From Quillaja saponaria (Eukaryota > Streptophyta > Magnoliopsida > Fabales > Quillajaceae): a DNA stretch of 64,000 nucleotides. Shown here piece by piece: positions 23,201 through 35,310 of this stretch. The stretch is from NCBI GenBank assembly GCA_029379385.1, contig CM055607.1, forward strand, positions 32,237,235 to 32,301,234, written 5' to 3'. The notes beneath the pieces were generated by a model, which saw only the letters and a program-made list of their open reading frames with translations, had not been told where the DNA came from and made no database searches. The position numbers and the translations under genes are program-made. How positions within the stretch are numbered: the stretch's first letter is position 1; every line of letters begins with the position of its first letter.

Positions 23201-26200
23201 CTTGCATCTTTCTATTCCTGGGTTTTTGTGATTGGAAAGTATAATGTTTGCACTTTTAGTTTGACCAGATTTCCTAACTGTCTATGAGTTTGGGTGTCAG
23301 CGATTTTTGTTGTATGGTTTGGACCTTTATTTGCAACAGTCTTCATCTCTCTCCTTCTGCCTTTTAAAATTTGATGTCATTTCTGGCAAATTGATCATTT
23401 ATTAGTTAATAATTAGTATTTGTCTGTTCTTCTTCCTCAGATCTCGGTAGTCTTCTGCTGTTGTACCTTGGTAATATTATGTTCAGTGATAGATAGGAAA
23501 TATTAGATGCCCTGCTAGTAAGATATGAAGTATATCGCATATGCTTTATCTAAATACTGCCTGATGCCATGAATCTTCTGGCATCCCGGAAGTATAATGT
23601 CTGCTTCATCTAAATATTATTATTTGAGGATTAGTTTACGTTAATTTCATTGAAATTCTAAAAATGAAAACTGAAAGATTGTTGTTTTGTTTAAGATGCA
23701 TTGCATGCTAACTGACACAGAAGACTTTTGTGTGCCATGAACAGGTCGAGAGAGGGGCTGCTGTTTACTTAAGTGGTCTGAGGGAGAAATACTTTGGAGA
23801 AGTTTTCTTAAATGCCTCTACATGCCTGGAAGGTTTGATATCATCTGAAACACCGGGTACATATGACCTAGTAGAAACAAATGAATCAATCATCCATGAC
23901 ACAGAAGCCATCTGGGTTCGTGAAAATTTACTTCCGAACAAAATGAAGCTGCAGAGAGATGTGTATGAAGAAGGTTTGGACCATATTGCAAGATATGTGG
24001 AGTCCTTTGAGTCTCGATCTAATGAAATATGGCTTGTATTTCATCATGAAGGCATTTCTTTGTCAAAGCTTATGTATACCGTGGAGGAAGCAAAAGGTAC
24101 TGGCAAGGAAGAAGGGATTGAAGATGTAAAACGTGTTCAGATACTGCGCCCATCAAAATGGTGGCATTGGTTGAAGACAACAGAGGCAGGCCAAGAAGAA
24201 ATGCGCAGCATTATATGGCAGTTGGTAGGTCTTGAATACAGGTTTCTGAATGAGTCTTGTCCTGTTGTTGACTTCTTCTGTTTAGTTGGTGTATTATATA
24301 ACTTTAACAATGTGATCTTATATAGATTGTATAGATTGTTGATGAAATGTAATCTTCTGGTCAAAAGAAATAGAAAAAAGAAGAAAAGAAAATATTGTTT
24401 TTAACTAATGAGTTTTAGATGGATTGCACCATTTTCTTCTAACACCCAAAAAAATATGGAAATAATGATAATTGTAGATAGTAACAGTGATAATAATTAC
24501 TTATTTAATAGTAATATCAAATTAATAATTAGTAACAATAATGATAATAACAGTACTAATAACGATAATTGTAGATAGTAATAGTGATAAATTTGTAATA
24601 GATAATAACAACAACAATAATAATAAATAAATAAACAATTGAGCAATGTCTTCAAGAAGTTTTACGCATATATCCTCCATAGACCTTTTCTATTCCTGAT
24701 AACTTTGTTCGTTTCAAACCTTATCCTGAACTGCACCCTTCTCAATCAGGTGGTTAATATTAAGAATGACTGGCATCATTTATAGAATTCATGACTGGCA
24801 TGGCATCAGTACAGAACTTTGTTTCTCTCCCAAATCCTGATCACATTATAATGTTCAGTTATTATTTGAGTCAGCATAACTTCTTACTAAGTTTTGGAAC
24901 TTCAGAATAAATTTTATTGATTCTTTTACTTTGAGCAAGTTTTTTACGTTTGGAATTCCCCATTCCTCTGCAGTTGTTTTAACTTTCCACAGTCAATAAC
25001 CTGCCTGACAAGTTGTCTTTCTCATTTGCACAGTTAATGGCACTTAAATCCTGTCATGACCGAAATATTACTCACAGGGATATTAAACCTGGTGAGGACA
25101 CATGACCTTTTCTTGTGTTAAAGTTATGTTACAAAAGTAATATGTATTTAGATACTTAGAAGCTTGCTCCACAGGTATGTTATCTAAAAACTCAATCAAT
25201 TGGCTCTAGTATATTCAAGTATTTTCTTTTCCAAGTCGTCAATCTAACTAAATGCTACATATATATGAATCATATTGTTGCATGATAATTCCATAATTTA
25301 AACCAGACCTGGTTGTGTTATGAGTTCATATATACACTCTAGAATTGAAACTCGGATGTATTTGGTTGTCTGATAAGATGTATTCTTAAATTTGTGGAGT
25401 GGAGCCATTTTCTGTGTCAGTTTTTTTTTTCATGTCTCATTTGGTGCCTCCACAGTAGTGAATCAATGCATAAATTTTCACCTCTTTTTCCATAAGAAAC
25501 ATTTCCCTTTGTGATGCTTCTTTCTCTTTCCTTAGATGTCTCTCTTTATTATGAAGTTTTTACTGGAAGAGTTATTTTTTGTAAGTATGCTGACTTGGCA
25601 CTTGTTTTTTCGAAGAGAACATGGTGATATGCTTCGAAGATCAGGACACAGGGAAATGCTTAAAAGAGAGTCCAAGTAAAAACGAAAGTTTTACCACCAA
25701 AATGTATGTTTGGAATATCTTACTATCATTGAACTATTAGAAAATTTTAACTAGTTTTGATATCATTTACATCCATACTGCAACACTCCCTACTAAGACC
25801 CCCCTGCCCCTCCCTCTGCTCCCCTCCCCTGCCAATAATTTGTCATCTACAGTTAAGTGAAGAAATGGTCTTTATTCATGATTATTATATATCAAAAGGC
25901 TTCTTTCAGATTTCCATCACTATCTATTGTGTTGTAATGTTTTTGCCATCACATATGTTCTCAAATGACTCCTTCTGAATAATTTAATCAACCTTTCATA
26001 GATGGAAATTGCTTTGTAGTTCTCTCGCTCCCTCCCTTCTCTTGATGGGGAAAGAATAGACTTCTTAATTTCAACTTGGTTCAGGCCACAACTTATGCTA
26101 ACATAGCTTGGGCAAAATGAAAAGAATATTGTCAATTCAAAATCTGTGTATGAAAATTTTTATCTTACTTTGGTCTGCATTTTGGTTGCGGTTCCTCTGC

Positions 26201-29200
26201 TCTACAATTTCTTCTATCTGTTTATCAACAATTTTCTTGGTGTCTGTCCTGGCTACTTTAGTTTTTTTTGTAGTGATGTGTTGCATGAATCCGATAAGAA
26301 GTTGCATCTAAATGTTCTTTTAAAGGGCACCCTTTGTACTTCTAAATGGTGATTTTATGTATATGCATGTTTTCATGTCTTTTTGTTCTTCTATTTTAAA
26401 TAATAAACAGCTGGTTTGAGTCTTTGCATTTGCAGCAACGAGACAAGGTATTTGTGGTGCTTGGAAATTCGATATGACTTTGTAATTCATTGAGCTTTAC
26501 CTTTTTTTTCCAGTAAGATAATGCATTCTGTTTATTTGCATTAATTGTTTAGGCGCATCATTGACTTTGGTAGTGGAATAGATGAGTTCACGTTGAAGCA
26601 TTTATATGGTTCTAGTGGACCTTCTAGGTACTTTATTCCTCTCTGGTAACTTTTATCTTTCCATTACATTCTATGTATGAATTTTTAGTAACTAATGATT
26701 ATAAAAATTATGTCCTTGTCTTTATTCAGAGCTGAACAAACTGATGAGTATACTCCTCCTGAAGCTTTACTTAATGCTACTTGGTATCAAGGGCCTACAT
26801 GCTCAACTTTGAAGTACGTCATGCTTCATTTAGTAGATGGAGAGTTAGCATTCTTTGTTTATATTCAACTATGTGTGCTTTTAAGTACAAATTGAATATA
26901 CATATGTTTTCTCTTCTTATTTGGAGGAATGTATATTCTTACTAATATTTTCTTCTCGTTTGGAAAATAGTGGAGGATACATATGATTCTTCATTTGTTA
27001 TAACTACATGGATTAGATCACTTCCCTTATTTCTTCACTAAGTAATTTCCAATGCATCATTCATCACCTTCATACTCATGGGACCCATAGATTTTCATTA
27101 GGCCCCGCACACATTCATGGTGATGACTGGTGTATTGAAGATTGTGAAAGAAGTACAGCTGGGGATTTTCATCTTAGCCAAACACTATCATTTGATCTTG
27201 TTGAGCTACCCTTTTTTTTTTTGCAATTTGCTTTATTTGACAGATATGATATGTGGAGCGTTGGCGTCGTGATCTTAGAGCTTATCTTAGGTACACCAAA
27301 TGTTTTCCAGATAAGCGCTTTAACAAGTGCTCTTTTGGACCGGCATCTTGAGGGTTGGAATGAGGGCTTAAAGGAACTTGCATACAAGTGAGTTTCGATC
27401 TGCAGAAGGCTATATAATTTATCTTTACCAATATTTTATTATTTTTATCTTCTTTAAAGATGAACTTAGATGCCTCTTTGATGGTCGCATCTTTTTATGG
27501 CTAGAAGGCTGTATTGTTTGTAACTGTGTCAACGCTTGTCCATATAATTCTGTTACAGTACTTACCATCAAATGTTTTAGATTTATAGCTCAGAAGAAAC
27601 AAATCATAAGACATATATTACATTTAGTGGGGGTTTCACACAATCATTATTAGTATAGCGCGTGTCTTAGATGATTTCATATTGAGGACAATTGTTTGGA
27701 GAAGTGATGGACTTATATAATCATATCTGTAATTCTGTATCTCCTTAGTATCTCCTTTAATGGAGTTTCAAGGGATTTGACTTGAACGTCCTTTGCTTTT
27801 AAGTTTCTAGAGATGCTTTGTTTGTTAGAGGGTATGTTGGAAAGATGTGGTTGTAATTTGTGAATTGTATCCGGTTAATAAGTTGGAAAGCATGCCAGTT
27901 TTACTAGACTTTCAACATTTGCATTTGGAATCTCTTAACGCAAGTAAAGGTTGCTGAAGAGACTAAATGAATTTCCTCTAAGGCCTTACCCAAACGGTGA
28001 CAGTCCTGCACTTGTAGATACCTTTTTTTTTTTCTTTTTCCCTTGATGTATCAATTCTCGAACTTTTACACTGGATTTCTATTTCATTTGCATTTTTTTT
28101 GTTATTGTTATTTTTCTATGTGCTTGGTATGCATCACCTTGGGCTTTCTCTATTATATCTTCATTTATTAAATATAGAAAGATAGACATTTATGAGAGAT
28201 TAGGGTTGGGCGAGCTAGGATTGTGACATGTGTCACTGAACAGTTGAATTAATTGTTAATCTATATGTTGCACTTAGCCTCTAAAGCACCCATTTTCCAA
28301 TCCAAGTGGTTTCATTTTTTATTTTTTTATTATTGTAGCTTTTAAGAGATACATTTGAATTTTAAAGTAATAATCAAAGTACATAGCGTTGTCCTAGTGA
28401 GTGGTACTGACAGACACAAATACTTGAAATATTGCTACTTAAAGAAAATAATAGTAATATATTTGTTAAGTCCCACATTGCTTAGTTGTGAAAATCCATG
28501 TTTATTATTTTACTATAAATAAAGGTTATAGGTGTAGGCTTTAATTCACTAATCAAGCTCACAATCCTTTTCCTCATTCTATTTTATTTAATATGGTATT
28601 AGAGCAGGTTTGAAACCCAAGACTGATCTTGGCCCGATTTCCAAAAAAAAAGAAAACCCTAATCCTCTCTTTCTTTTCTCTAGCCACCACATGAAGAAAA
28701 AGGAGGAAAAAAAAGAAGAAAAAAAGGTAAAGACTTTGCAGCCAGCCATCTTTTCGAGACTAATTATTCCCACTTTTCTCTATCTCTTAAGTTATCTATT
28801 TCATCTAAAAGACGGCTCAACCTCGCCTTCAAAACGTTTGACGGTTCAAACCGTACCTTCGTGACCGCTGTGGTGCTGTGTCTCTTTCCAACTGTGCTTT
28901 TTTTATTTCCAGAAACTCATTTTGTTCCTTTTTCTAACAATGGTCTTTTTATTTTTCCAGTAAATCTGGTTGTGCCTTTTTCCAACCAACACGAGTACTG
29001 ATCACAGGCACTATTCACTAGTATGTTCATCAATCAGATTGAACTTGACCTATTGTTCTTAGGTTGTTGTAAGTGAGGGAGAGTGTTGAGATTGATAATT
29101 GGGTTATATTTGTACAAGATTGAGCATTATATGCTCCATCTTAAGAGGAGTGTTAAGAATGTAATAGCAATACATTGTTAGGTCCCATATTGCTTACTTA

Positions 29201-32200
29201 TGGAAGTCCATGTTTTATTATTTACTATAAATAAAGGTTATAAGTGTAGGCTTTGATTTACCAATCAATCCCACAATCGTTTTTCTCATTCAATTTTATT
29301 TAACACTACTATTATCAAGAAGCATGCATCCAAGCTCCATTAATGGTTGATACTTTTTACCTTGAAATTGTTTCCTATCTTGAAATTGGACTTGATCATT
29401 AGGAGAAATTAAAGTTTCAGACCTTTTTGGGGTTGTTCCAGAGATATTGATTATTGTCTTTCTTGTGATGACAGACTTAGATCGTTCATGGAACTGTGTA
29501 TCTTAATCCCTGGGAGTTCCTCGAAACATCATAGTTCAGTGAATCATGTAAGTTTACCATTATTGGTGGTCAACATCTCCTGGATTTGTGGACATTTCAA
29601 AGCTTTTCTGTCTCCTATGATCTGCCTCCTACTTTGCACAATTCTTGCTTATGGAATAAATAGTAAAATCTTATGATCAACACTTCAAATCTCTGTGCAC
29701 CTAATTAGTCATTAAACTTTTCGTTTGATGAATAAAAGTGTTCTTGATCCTACATTCTTGATTTCTAACCTGGGGAATCTTGTGCTTATCATGATAAATT
29801 TAATTCTTGGCTTTAATAATTCCTTTCTGCATCAACTAGTTGGCAAGCAAAATGGAGGATCCAAATGGAGTTTTTAACTTTTAATCTCACATGCTGAACT
29901 TCAGAAGTAATTCAAGACTTCATTTCCTTCATTCATGTTTACAGGCAGTTGTTAATATCTAATTTAGGTGGTCAAGATCTTGATTTTTGGCCTTAATCTT
30001 GCTGAGAGTTGTGTCATGTGGTGTAACTACGGCTATTGCTTTAATGTGATTCTTATATATAGAGTGCAGAATTCTTGTTTAAGGATAAATGAAAAGGGAA
30101 GCATTGTAAGTTTACTAAAATGATAACTTCTGCATGTATGAAAGATATCCTTCTGAATCCGTGGGAAGCTAATGTTGAAAAGTTATAGCAGTATCCATTT
30201 TCATCCTTCTCCATCAGGCATTGGGAAAAATTGATGGAGGGAGCATATTGATGTAACTGTTATTATTAAAGAATTTTATTTTGATTTGCTATCTTATATT
30301 AGGAGTAGGGGAATCTAAGAAGTAATCTGTGGTAGCAATTATCTTTCAACTATCCTTCAGTCAATGCGAAGTACTTGATGCTACCTCTTTATTGTGTCCA
30401 ATAGTGTAAAGTGCTAATGAGCCTGCTACCTCAAAACAAATTAGGTACACTATGAAGGTCTTCTAATAATGCTTTGAAAACTATACTTAATTAAAGCTAC
30501 ACTATTAGAAAATAGCATCTGCATCTTTTTTTCCTTTGCCTTTTCCTCTGTGTGTGCGTGTGCCAGGGGGCTGGGTAGATTCTTGGTATTTGGGAAAGCT
30601 GCTTGTAGTGAGTAAATATTTAGCATGGATCCCTCCTTATCATTTACAATTATGATTTCATAAACAAGAGAATCCAGAAAATTTTAATACCCATTGGCGT
30701 ATTCTTTCCAGAGAATAATATAGTTTTAAGAGAAATGCTTATTCAAATTCTGTTAATCTTTTCTGGATATATGTCCACTAATGATGTATTCAACTTTGGA
30801 TTCTAGGTTGGATTTTCACCAGCATCCTGGAAATGCTCTGAGGAGTTCTTTTCTCACCAGATTAGGATTAGAGATCCTCTTAAACTAGGGTTAGTTTATC
30901 ATTTTCTGATCCTATAATGATTGCAAATTGCAATATTAATTGCATATCTAATTTTTTTTTTTCCCACTGTACTTCTGTTGGTGTATCATCACAATCTTGT
31001 TTTTATTGTGTTGCAGGTTTTCAAATGTTTGGGTTTTACGGTTAGTGCGGCATCTACTACTTTGGGACCCAGTAAGTGTTATGTAACAATAGATTTGAAT
31101 GGGACGGTGTAAAACCTAAAAGAGAGATACTCAAAGTATTTTGATGAATTGGAATGGTATTTCTCATACTAAGATAATATATTTATACTACCACATTGTG
31201 TGGAGTACAAGTAAGTCAACTATATATAAATAAGGAAACTATAAATAAGGAAATTTGACCCACTAATTAAGCTGTCTATATTTACACTCTAACACTCCCC
31301 CTCAAGCTGGAGCATAAAGATTATATGTTCCAAGCTTGTTGCATAGATATCGCAATCGATTTCTTGCCAAAGATTTTGTGAATAAGTCTGCTAACTGATC
31401 TTCTGATTTTGCATGTGTAGTCTTGATTGTATTATCTATAAGCTTCTCACGAACGAAATGACAGTCGATTTCTATATGTTTTATTCGTTCATGAAAGACT
31501 GGATTTGATGCAATATGTAATGCAGCTTGATTATCACATACTAACTCCATAGGCTGTGAGTGCTAAAATTCAAATTCGTCTAATAGATTTTTCAGCCAAA
31601 CTAATTCAGCAGTGGTATGAGTCATGACCCTATATTCAGATTTAGCACCTGGATCTTGCAACAATAGTCTTCTTTTTGCTTTTTCATGAAACAAGATTTC
31701 CACCCAGAAATATACAGTATCCTGTAGTACATCTTCTATCAAATTGAGAGTCTGCCCAATCAACATTGCTATAACCTTGAACTGGAGTAGAATTATGTTT
31801 ATAGACTAATGTTTATAGACTAATGTATGACCACAACCATGTCCTCGAACTAGAGTGTGCCCATGATTCTTATATAATCATCCATTTTCGGTTGCACTTT
31901 TAAGATATCTTAGGATACGAATAACAGCATTCCAATGAGATGTTCGAGGCTGAGAAAGAAATTGGCTTAACCATACTAGTTGCAAAAGTAATATCTGGTC
32001 TAGTGATTGTGAGATAATTCAGCTTAACAACAAGACGTCTATATTGCTCAGGATTTTTCAGTAGCTCCCACTCATCTGGTACAAGTTTAGTGTTGGGATC
32101 CACAGAAGTGTCTACAGGTTTGGAATCCAACATAACTATATCACTCAAGATATCCAGACAATACTTTCTTTGAGAAAGGACAAATACTCAATTGTGATCT

Positions 32201-34950
32201 CGCAACCTCAATGCACAAGAAGTATTTTAAATGTCCTAAGTCTTTAGTTTGAAACTTAGACTGTAAGAATGATTTCAATTGATAAATCTCATAATTATCA
32301 TCACCTGTAATCACAATATCATTCACATATACAATTAAAAGAATTCTGCCATTAGGTGTATGTTTATAGAAAACCGAGTGATCAACAGTACACCTCTGAG
32401 GCCAAAACTAAGAACAACTTCACTGAATCTACCAAACTAAGCTCTAGGAGATTGCTTTAAGCCATATAGAGACTTTTTCAATCGACACACTATACCGAAC
32501 TCCCATTGAGCAACAAAACCAGGTGGTTGCTCCATAAAGACTTCTTCATCAAGGTCACCATGTAAGAAAGCATTTTTGATGTCCAATTGATAGAGTGGCC
32601 AATCAAAAATAGCAGTTAGAGATATAAATACCCTGACAGATGTAATTTTAGCTACAGGAGAGAAAATTTCTGAATAATCCATACCATAAACCTGAGTGTA
32701 AGTTTAGCTACCAAGAAGATGCACTTAATTGATTTGGAAGAGAGTTTATCCTGTCCAGGTGTTAGATCATGAACAAAACAAATGCAACCAAAGATACGAA
32801 GCGGAAGTGAATATAAGAGATGATTAGGAAAGATGATAGAATATGAAATTTTGTTATGCAATGTAGAAGATAACATGCGATTAATAAGATAACATGCAGT
32901 AAGTACAACTTCACCCTAAAACCGAAGTGGAACATGACCATGAAGTAATAGAGTGCTAGCTGTTTCAATTAAATGTCATGTTTTTAGTGCTCAGCAACTC
33001 CATTTTGTTGAGGGGTGTGAGAATAAGATGATTGATACAGTATACCTTGAGATGTCATAAAGTGCTGAAATGATGTAGAAAAATATTCACGTGTATTATC
33101 ACTACGCAAAATACGAATAGAAACACCAAATTGTGTTTTAATTTCAGCACAAAACTGTTGGAATATAGAAAATAATTCAGAACAATTTTTCATTAAAAAT
33201 AACCTCCTGCAACGAGAATAGTCATCAATAAATGTTACAAAATATTGAAATCCCAAAGATGAACTAACACGACTAGGACCCCAAACATTCAGTATGAACA
33301 AGATGAAAGGGAGACTTTGCTCTAAAACGACTATGCTTTGGAAACGAAGCACGTGTGTACTTGCCAAGTTGACACGACTCACAATTTAAAGATGACAGAG
33401 ATGACAAACGAGGAACCATCTTCTGAAGCTTGGATAGACTAGGATGACCCAAACAACTGTGAATGAGAATAGGCGACACATCTGTAGAGCAAGCCACTGA
33501 AGATGTAGGTAGTGGGGTAATGGGGTAAGATGATAGAGGCCCTATGACTCACGCCCTGTGCCAATTGTTCATCGCGTACGTCGGTCCTGTATAGTAAAGG
33601 AATCATCAATGAAAGTGACAAAATAAATGAGAGAACGAGTCAATTGACTAATAGAAATCAGACTGAATGAATATTCGGGGACATAAAGCATAGACTCTAA
33701 AGGCAAAGAAGATAATGGTGTAGCTTGACCAATACCTTTAGCAATGGTTGTGGAACCTTTAGCTATAGTGGCAATGAAAAGTGACGATGGATTACTAATA
33801 CTAGAAAAAAGTTTGGGATTACCAGATATGTGATCAGAGGCACCAGAATCAAGAATCTAAGTGTCAGAAGAGGTCTGAGAGATGCAAGCGACATAATTAC
33901 CATGAGAAGATTGCTGGGTAGCTTGATACTGTAGGAACTTATCATATTCAGTAGCTGATAATGAGACATTAAGATGCTTGTCTTTAGATGGTGAAACTTC
34001 AAGTGAATTGGCTGATTGAACAATGTTAGCTGTAGGACCCGGATAACCAATCAGTTGGTAACACTTTTCCCTGATATGGCCCATCCTGTTACAATGAGTG
34101 CACTGGGGACGTCCACAACCCCGACCTCCTCGACCAAGATCGATTTCAGATTTTTCAGAGGTAGACATACCGATGAATAGTGTGATGAACGGTACCCGTG
34201 AATAACACCCCCAGATGAATAGTAGTTGTACTGCTAGACTGAAACACAGTAATAGAGAGACATGCTGGAAAGAAACACAGTGGAAAATAAAAATTAGGGT
34301 TTTCTCTCCCTAAGCTCTGATACCATGTAAAACCTAAAAGAGAGATACCCAAAGTATTTTAATGAATTGGATGAGTATTTCTCATACTAAGATAATATAT
34401 TTATACTACCAGATTGTGTGGAGTACAAGTTTGTGTGGAGTACAAGTAAGTCAACTATACATAAATAAGAAAATTTGACCCACTAATTAAGCTGTCTATA
34501 TTTACACTCTAATAGACGGGTATATTTCTCTTATTTAGCAAGAAAATTTTGAGTGAAAATGATTCTCCATGCTAGTAGTTTTAAGTTACCTTAAACATTG
34601 TTCAATTGTTGATTCTTTTGAGTGTCAGCCATCTTGATTTTCATATTCAGATCTAAATCAGAGAGATATGCTGATATAAAGATGTGAGTATGTGTGTCTG
34701 GCTGTATCCATCTCTTTTATCCGCATGTCTGTTTATTCTCTTTGCCCTGTTACTTGTTAGCGACTAGGCCAAAACTTATTTATGTGGTGATGAGTGTACT
34801 AGGCATCATAGGCTGCTACTAAATCATTGTTATAGATTGGTTTTGTAAATGATTTTTATGTTGGTTTTAAATGCATGCCAATTGTAGGAGGATCGGTTGA
34901 CTGTTGATGAGGCATTGCAGCATCCCTATTTCAAATATCCTCCAAGATGA
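17283..34950 (+). CDS. PP2C phosphatase-protein kinase fusion protein, 20 exons, two frameshifts
   Basis: Exons: 17283-17566, 17952-18213, 18782-18887, 19004-19145, 19339-19603, 19788-20153, 20889-20962, 21522-21675, 22118-22304, 22664-22886, 23745-24224, 25034-25091, 25616-25703, 26553-26627, 26730-26813, 27244-27387, 29475-29547, 30807-30889, 31017-31071, 34888-34950. The sum is 3266 nt, two more than 1088 codons. An N-terminal signal peptide ([18 protein letters not shown]) precedes a PP2C domain: [47 protein letters not shown] linker leads to a kinase: GRGSYGEV loop, ILKR lysine, [28 protein letters not shown], and DPEDR split by the last intron. All these catalytic residues are present. 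Single extra bases near 17400 and 20035 shift the frame, so either the copy is a young pseudogene or the assembly has errors. The family resembles the Arabidopsis At3g63340/At3g63330 pair. Confidence 0.85.
24440..24640. repeat. low-complexity AAT/ATG-rich tract in an intron
   Basis: Repeated TAATAATTA, GATAATAA and GTAGATAGTAA units fill this part of the intron between exons 11 and 12 of the PP2C-kinase gene. It is degenerate microsatellite-like sequence. Confidence 0.7.
28440..29305 (+). mobile_element. TRIM-like miniature LTR retroelement, 866 bp, in an intron
   Basis: Two direct terminal repeats (28440-28593 and 29151-29305, about 155 bp) flank a 557-bp interior with no gag or pol. The primer-binding site TGGTATTAGAGCAGG starts at 28594, directly after the left repeat. 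A purine tract TTAAGAGGAG precedes the right repeat. CTACT is duplicated at 28435-28439 and 29306-29310. The size and absence of coding capacity fit terminal-repeat retrotransposons in miniature. It lies in the intron between exons 16 and 17 of the PP2C-kinase gene, in the sense orientation. Confidence 0.85.
31103..31107. repeat. target site duplication of the intronic copia element
   Basis: GACGG lies directly left of the element and again at 34515-34519 on the right. Confidence 0.85.
31108..31294 (-). repeat. 3' LTR of the intronic copia element
   Basis: It matches 34326-34514. It carries a small private duplication (TATAAATAAGGAAA twice) that the other LTR lacks. Confidence 0.9.
34326..34514 (-). 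repeat. 5' LTR of the intronic copia element
   Basis: It matches 31108-31294. It has its own duplication of GTGTGGAGTACAAGT that is absent from the other LTR. Its outer end reads TATT in place of TGTT on the minus strand, a point change at the terminus. Confidence 0.9.
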
Positions 34951-35310
34951 TGATTTTACGGGAAGCCACTTTCATCAGTGTTTTGGACAGAGTTATACAT
35001 ATCTACGAATGGTATATTTTCTATGTAAACTATCTCTTTGTCATGTTAGTAACAAAGCTATAAACGTAAATTACGTGGTGATGACTGTATGGGCATCATC
35101 GGCTGTTCCTATATCACTGTTATATGTTGGGTTTAGATGATTTTCATGCTAGGTTTTAAATGCTTGAGAATTAAGGAGGATCTGTTGAGTTTTGAAAACA
35201 CATTATAGCATTCTATTTCAAATTTCCTACAAGAGGATGAGTTTATGGAAGGCCACTTTGTTCATTGTTTTAGAGAGTTATTCATCTCCAAAGGGGTACA
35301 TTGTCCATTA
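34740..35310 (+). repeat. tandem duplication (about 291 bp) covering the last PP2C-kinase exon
   Basis: The block GTGGTGATGA starts at 34784 and again at 35075. The homology continues through the intron end, the last exon and the 3' untranslated sequence (GGAAGCCACTTT / GGAAGGCCACTTT). In copy 2 the splice acceptor TGTAG has become TTAAG, and the exon counterpart near 35178-35240 contains stops and gaps, so it is a decayed exon. Confidence 0.75.

Larger units (their letters stand above)
31108..34514 (-). mobile_element. Ty1/copia element, internally deleted, antisense in the last intron
   Basis: The element is 3407 bp long with LTRs of 187 and 189 bp (31108-31294, 34326-34514). On the minus strand a primer site TGGTATCAGAGC follows the 5' LTR, and a purine tract AGCTTGAGGGGGAG precedes the 3' LTR. 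Both flanks carry GACGG. In minus-strand order the interior has a gag zinc knuckle near 34080 ([14 protein letters not shown]), integrase (33.5-32.98 kb), a short integrase C-terminal piece near 32.75 kb, reverse transcriptase (from 32.68 kb; [11 protein letters not shown]) and RNase H (to about 31.3 kb). The gag N-terminus and the stretch between integrase and RT are missing, and many stops interrupt the rest. It starts 36 bp after the splice donor of exon 19. Confidence 0.93.

Noticed and set aside
24440..24640. regular short units suggestive of an array
   Set aside because: Degenerate AAT-type microsatellite in an intron. There are no fixed-length spacers, and CRISPR is not expected in plant nuclear DNA.
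28610..28864. 84-codon open frame
   Set aside because: It lies in the interior of the TRIM-like element, starts from a non-ATG codon and is lysine/glutamate low-complexity sequence.
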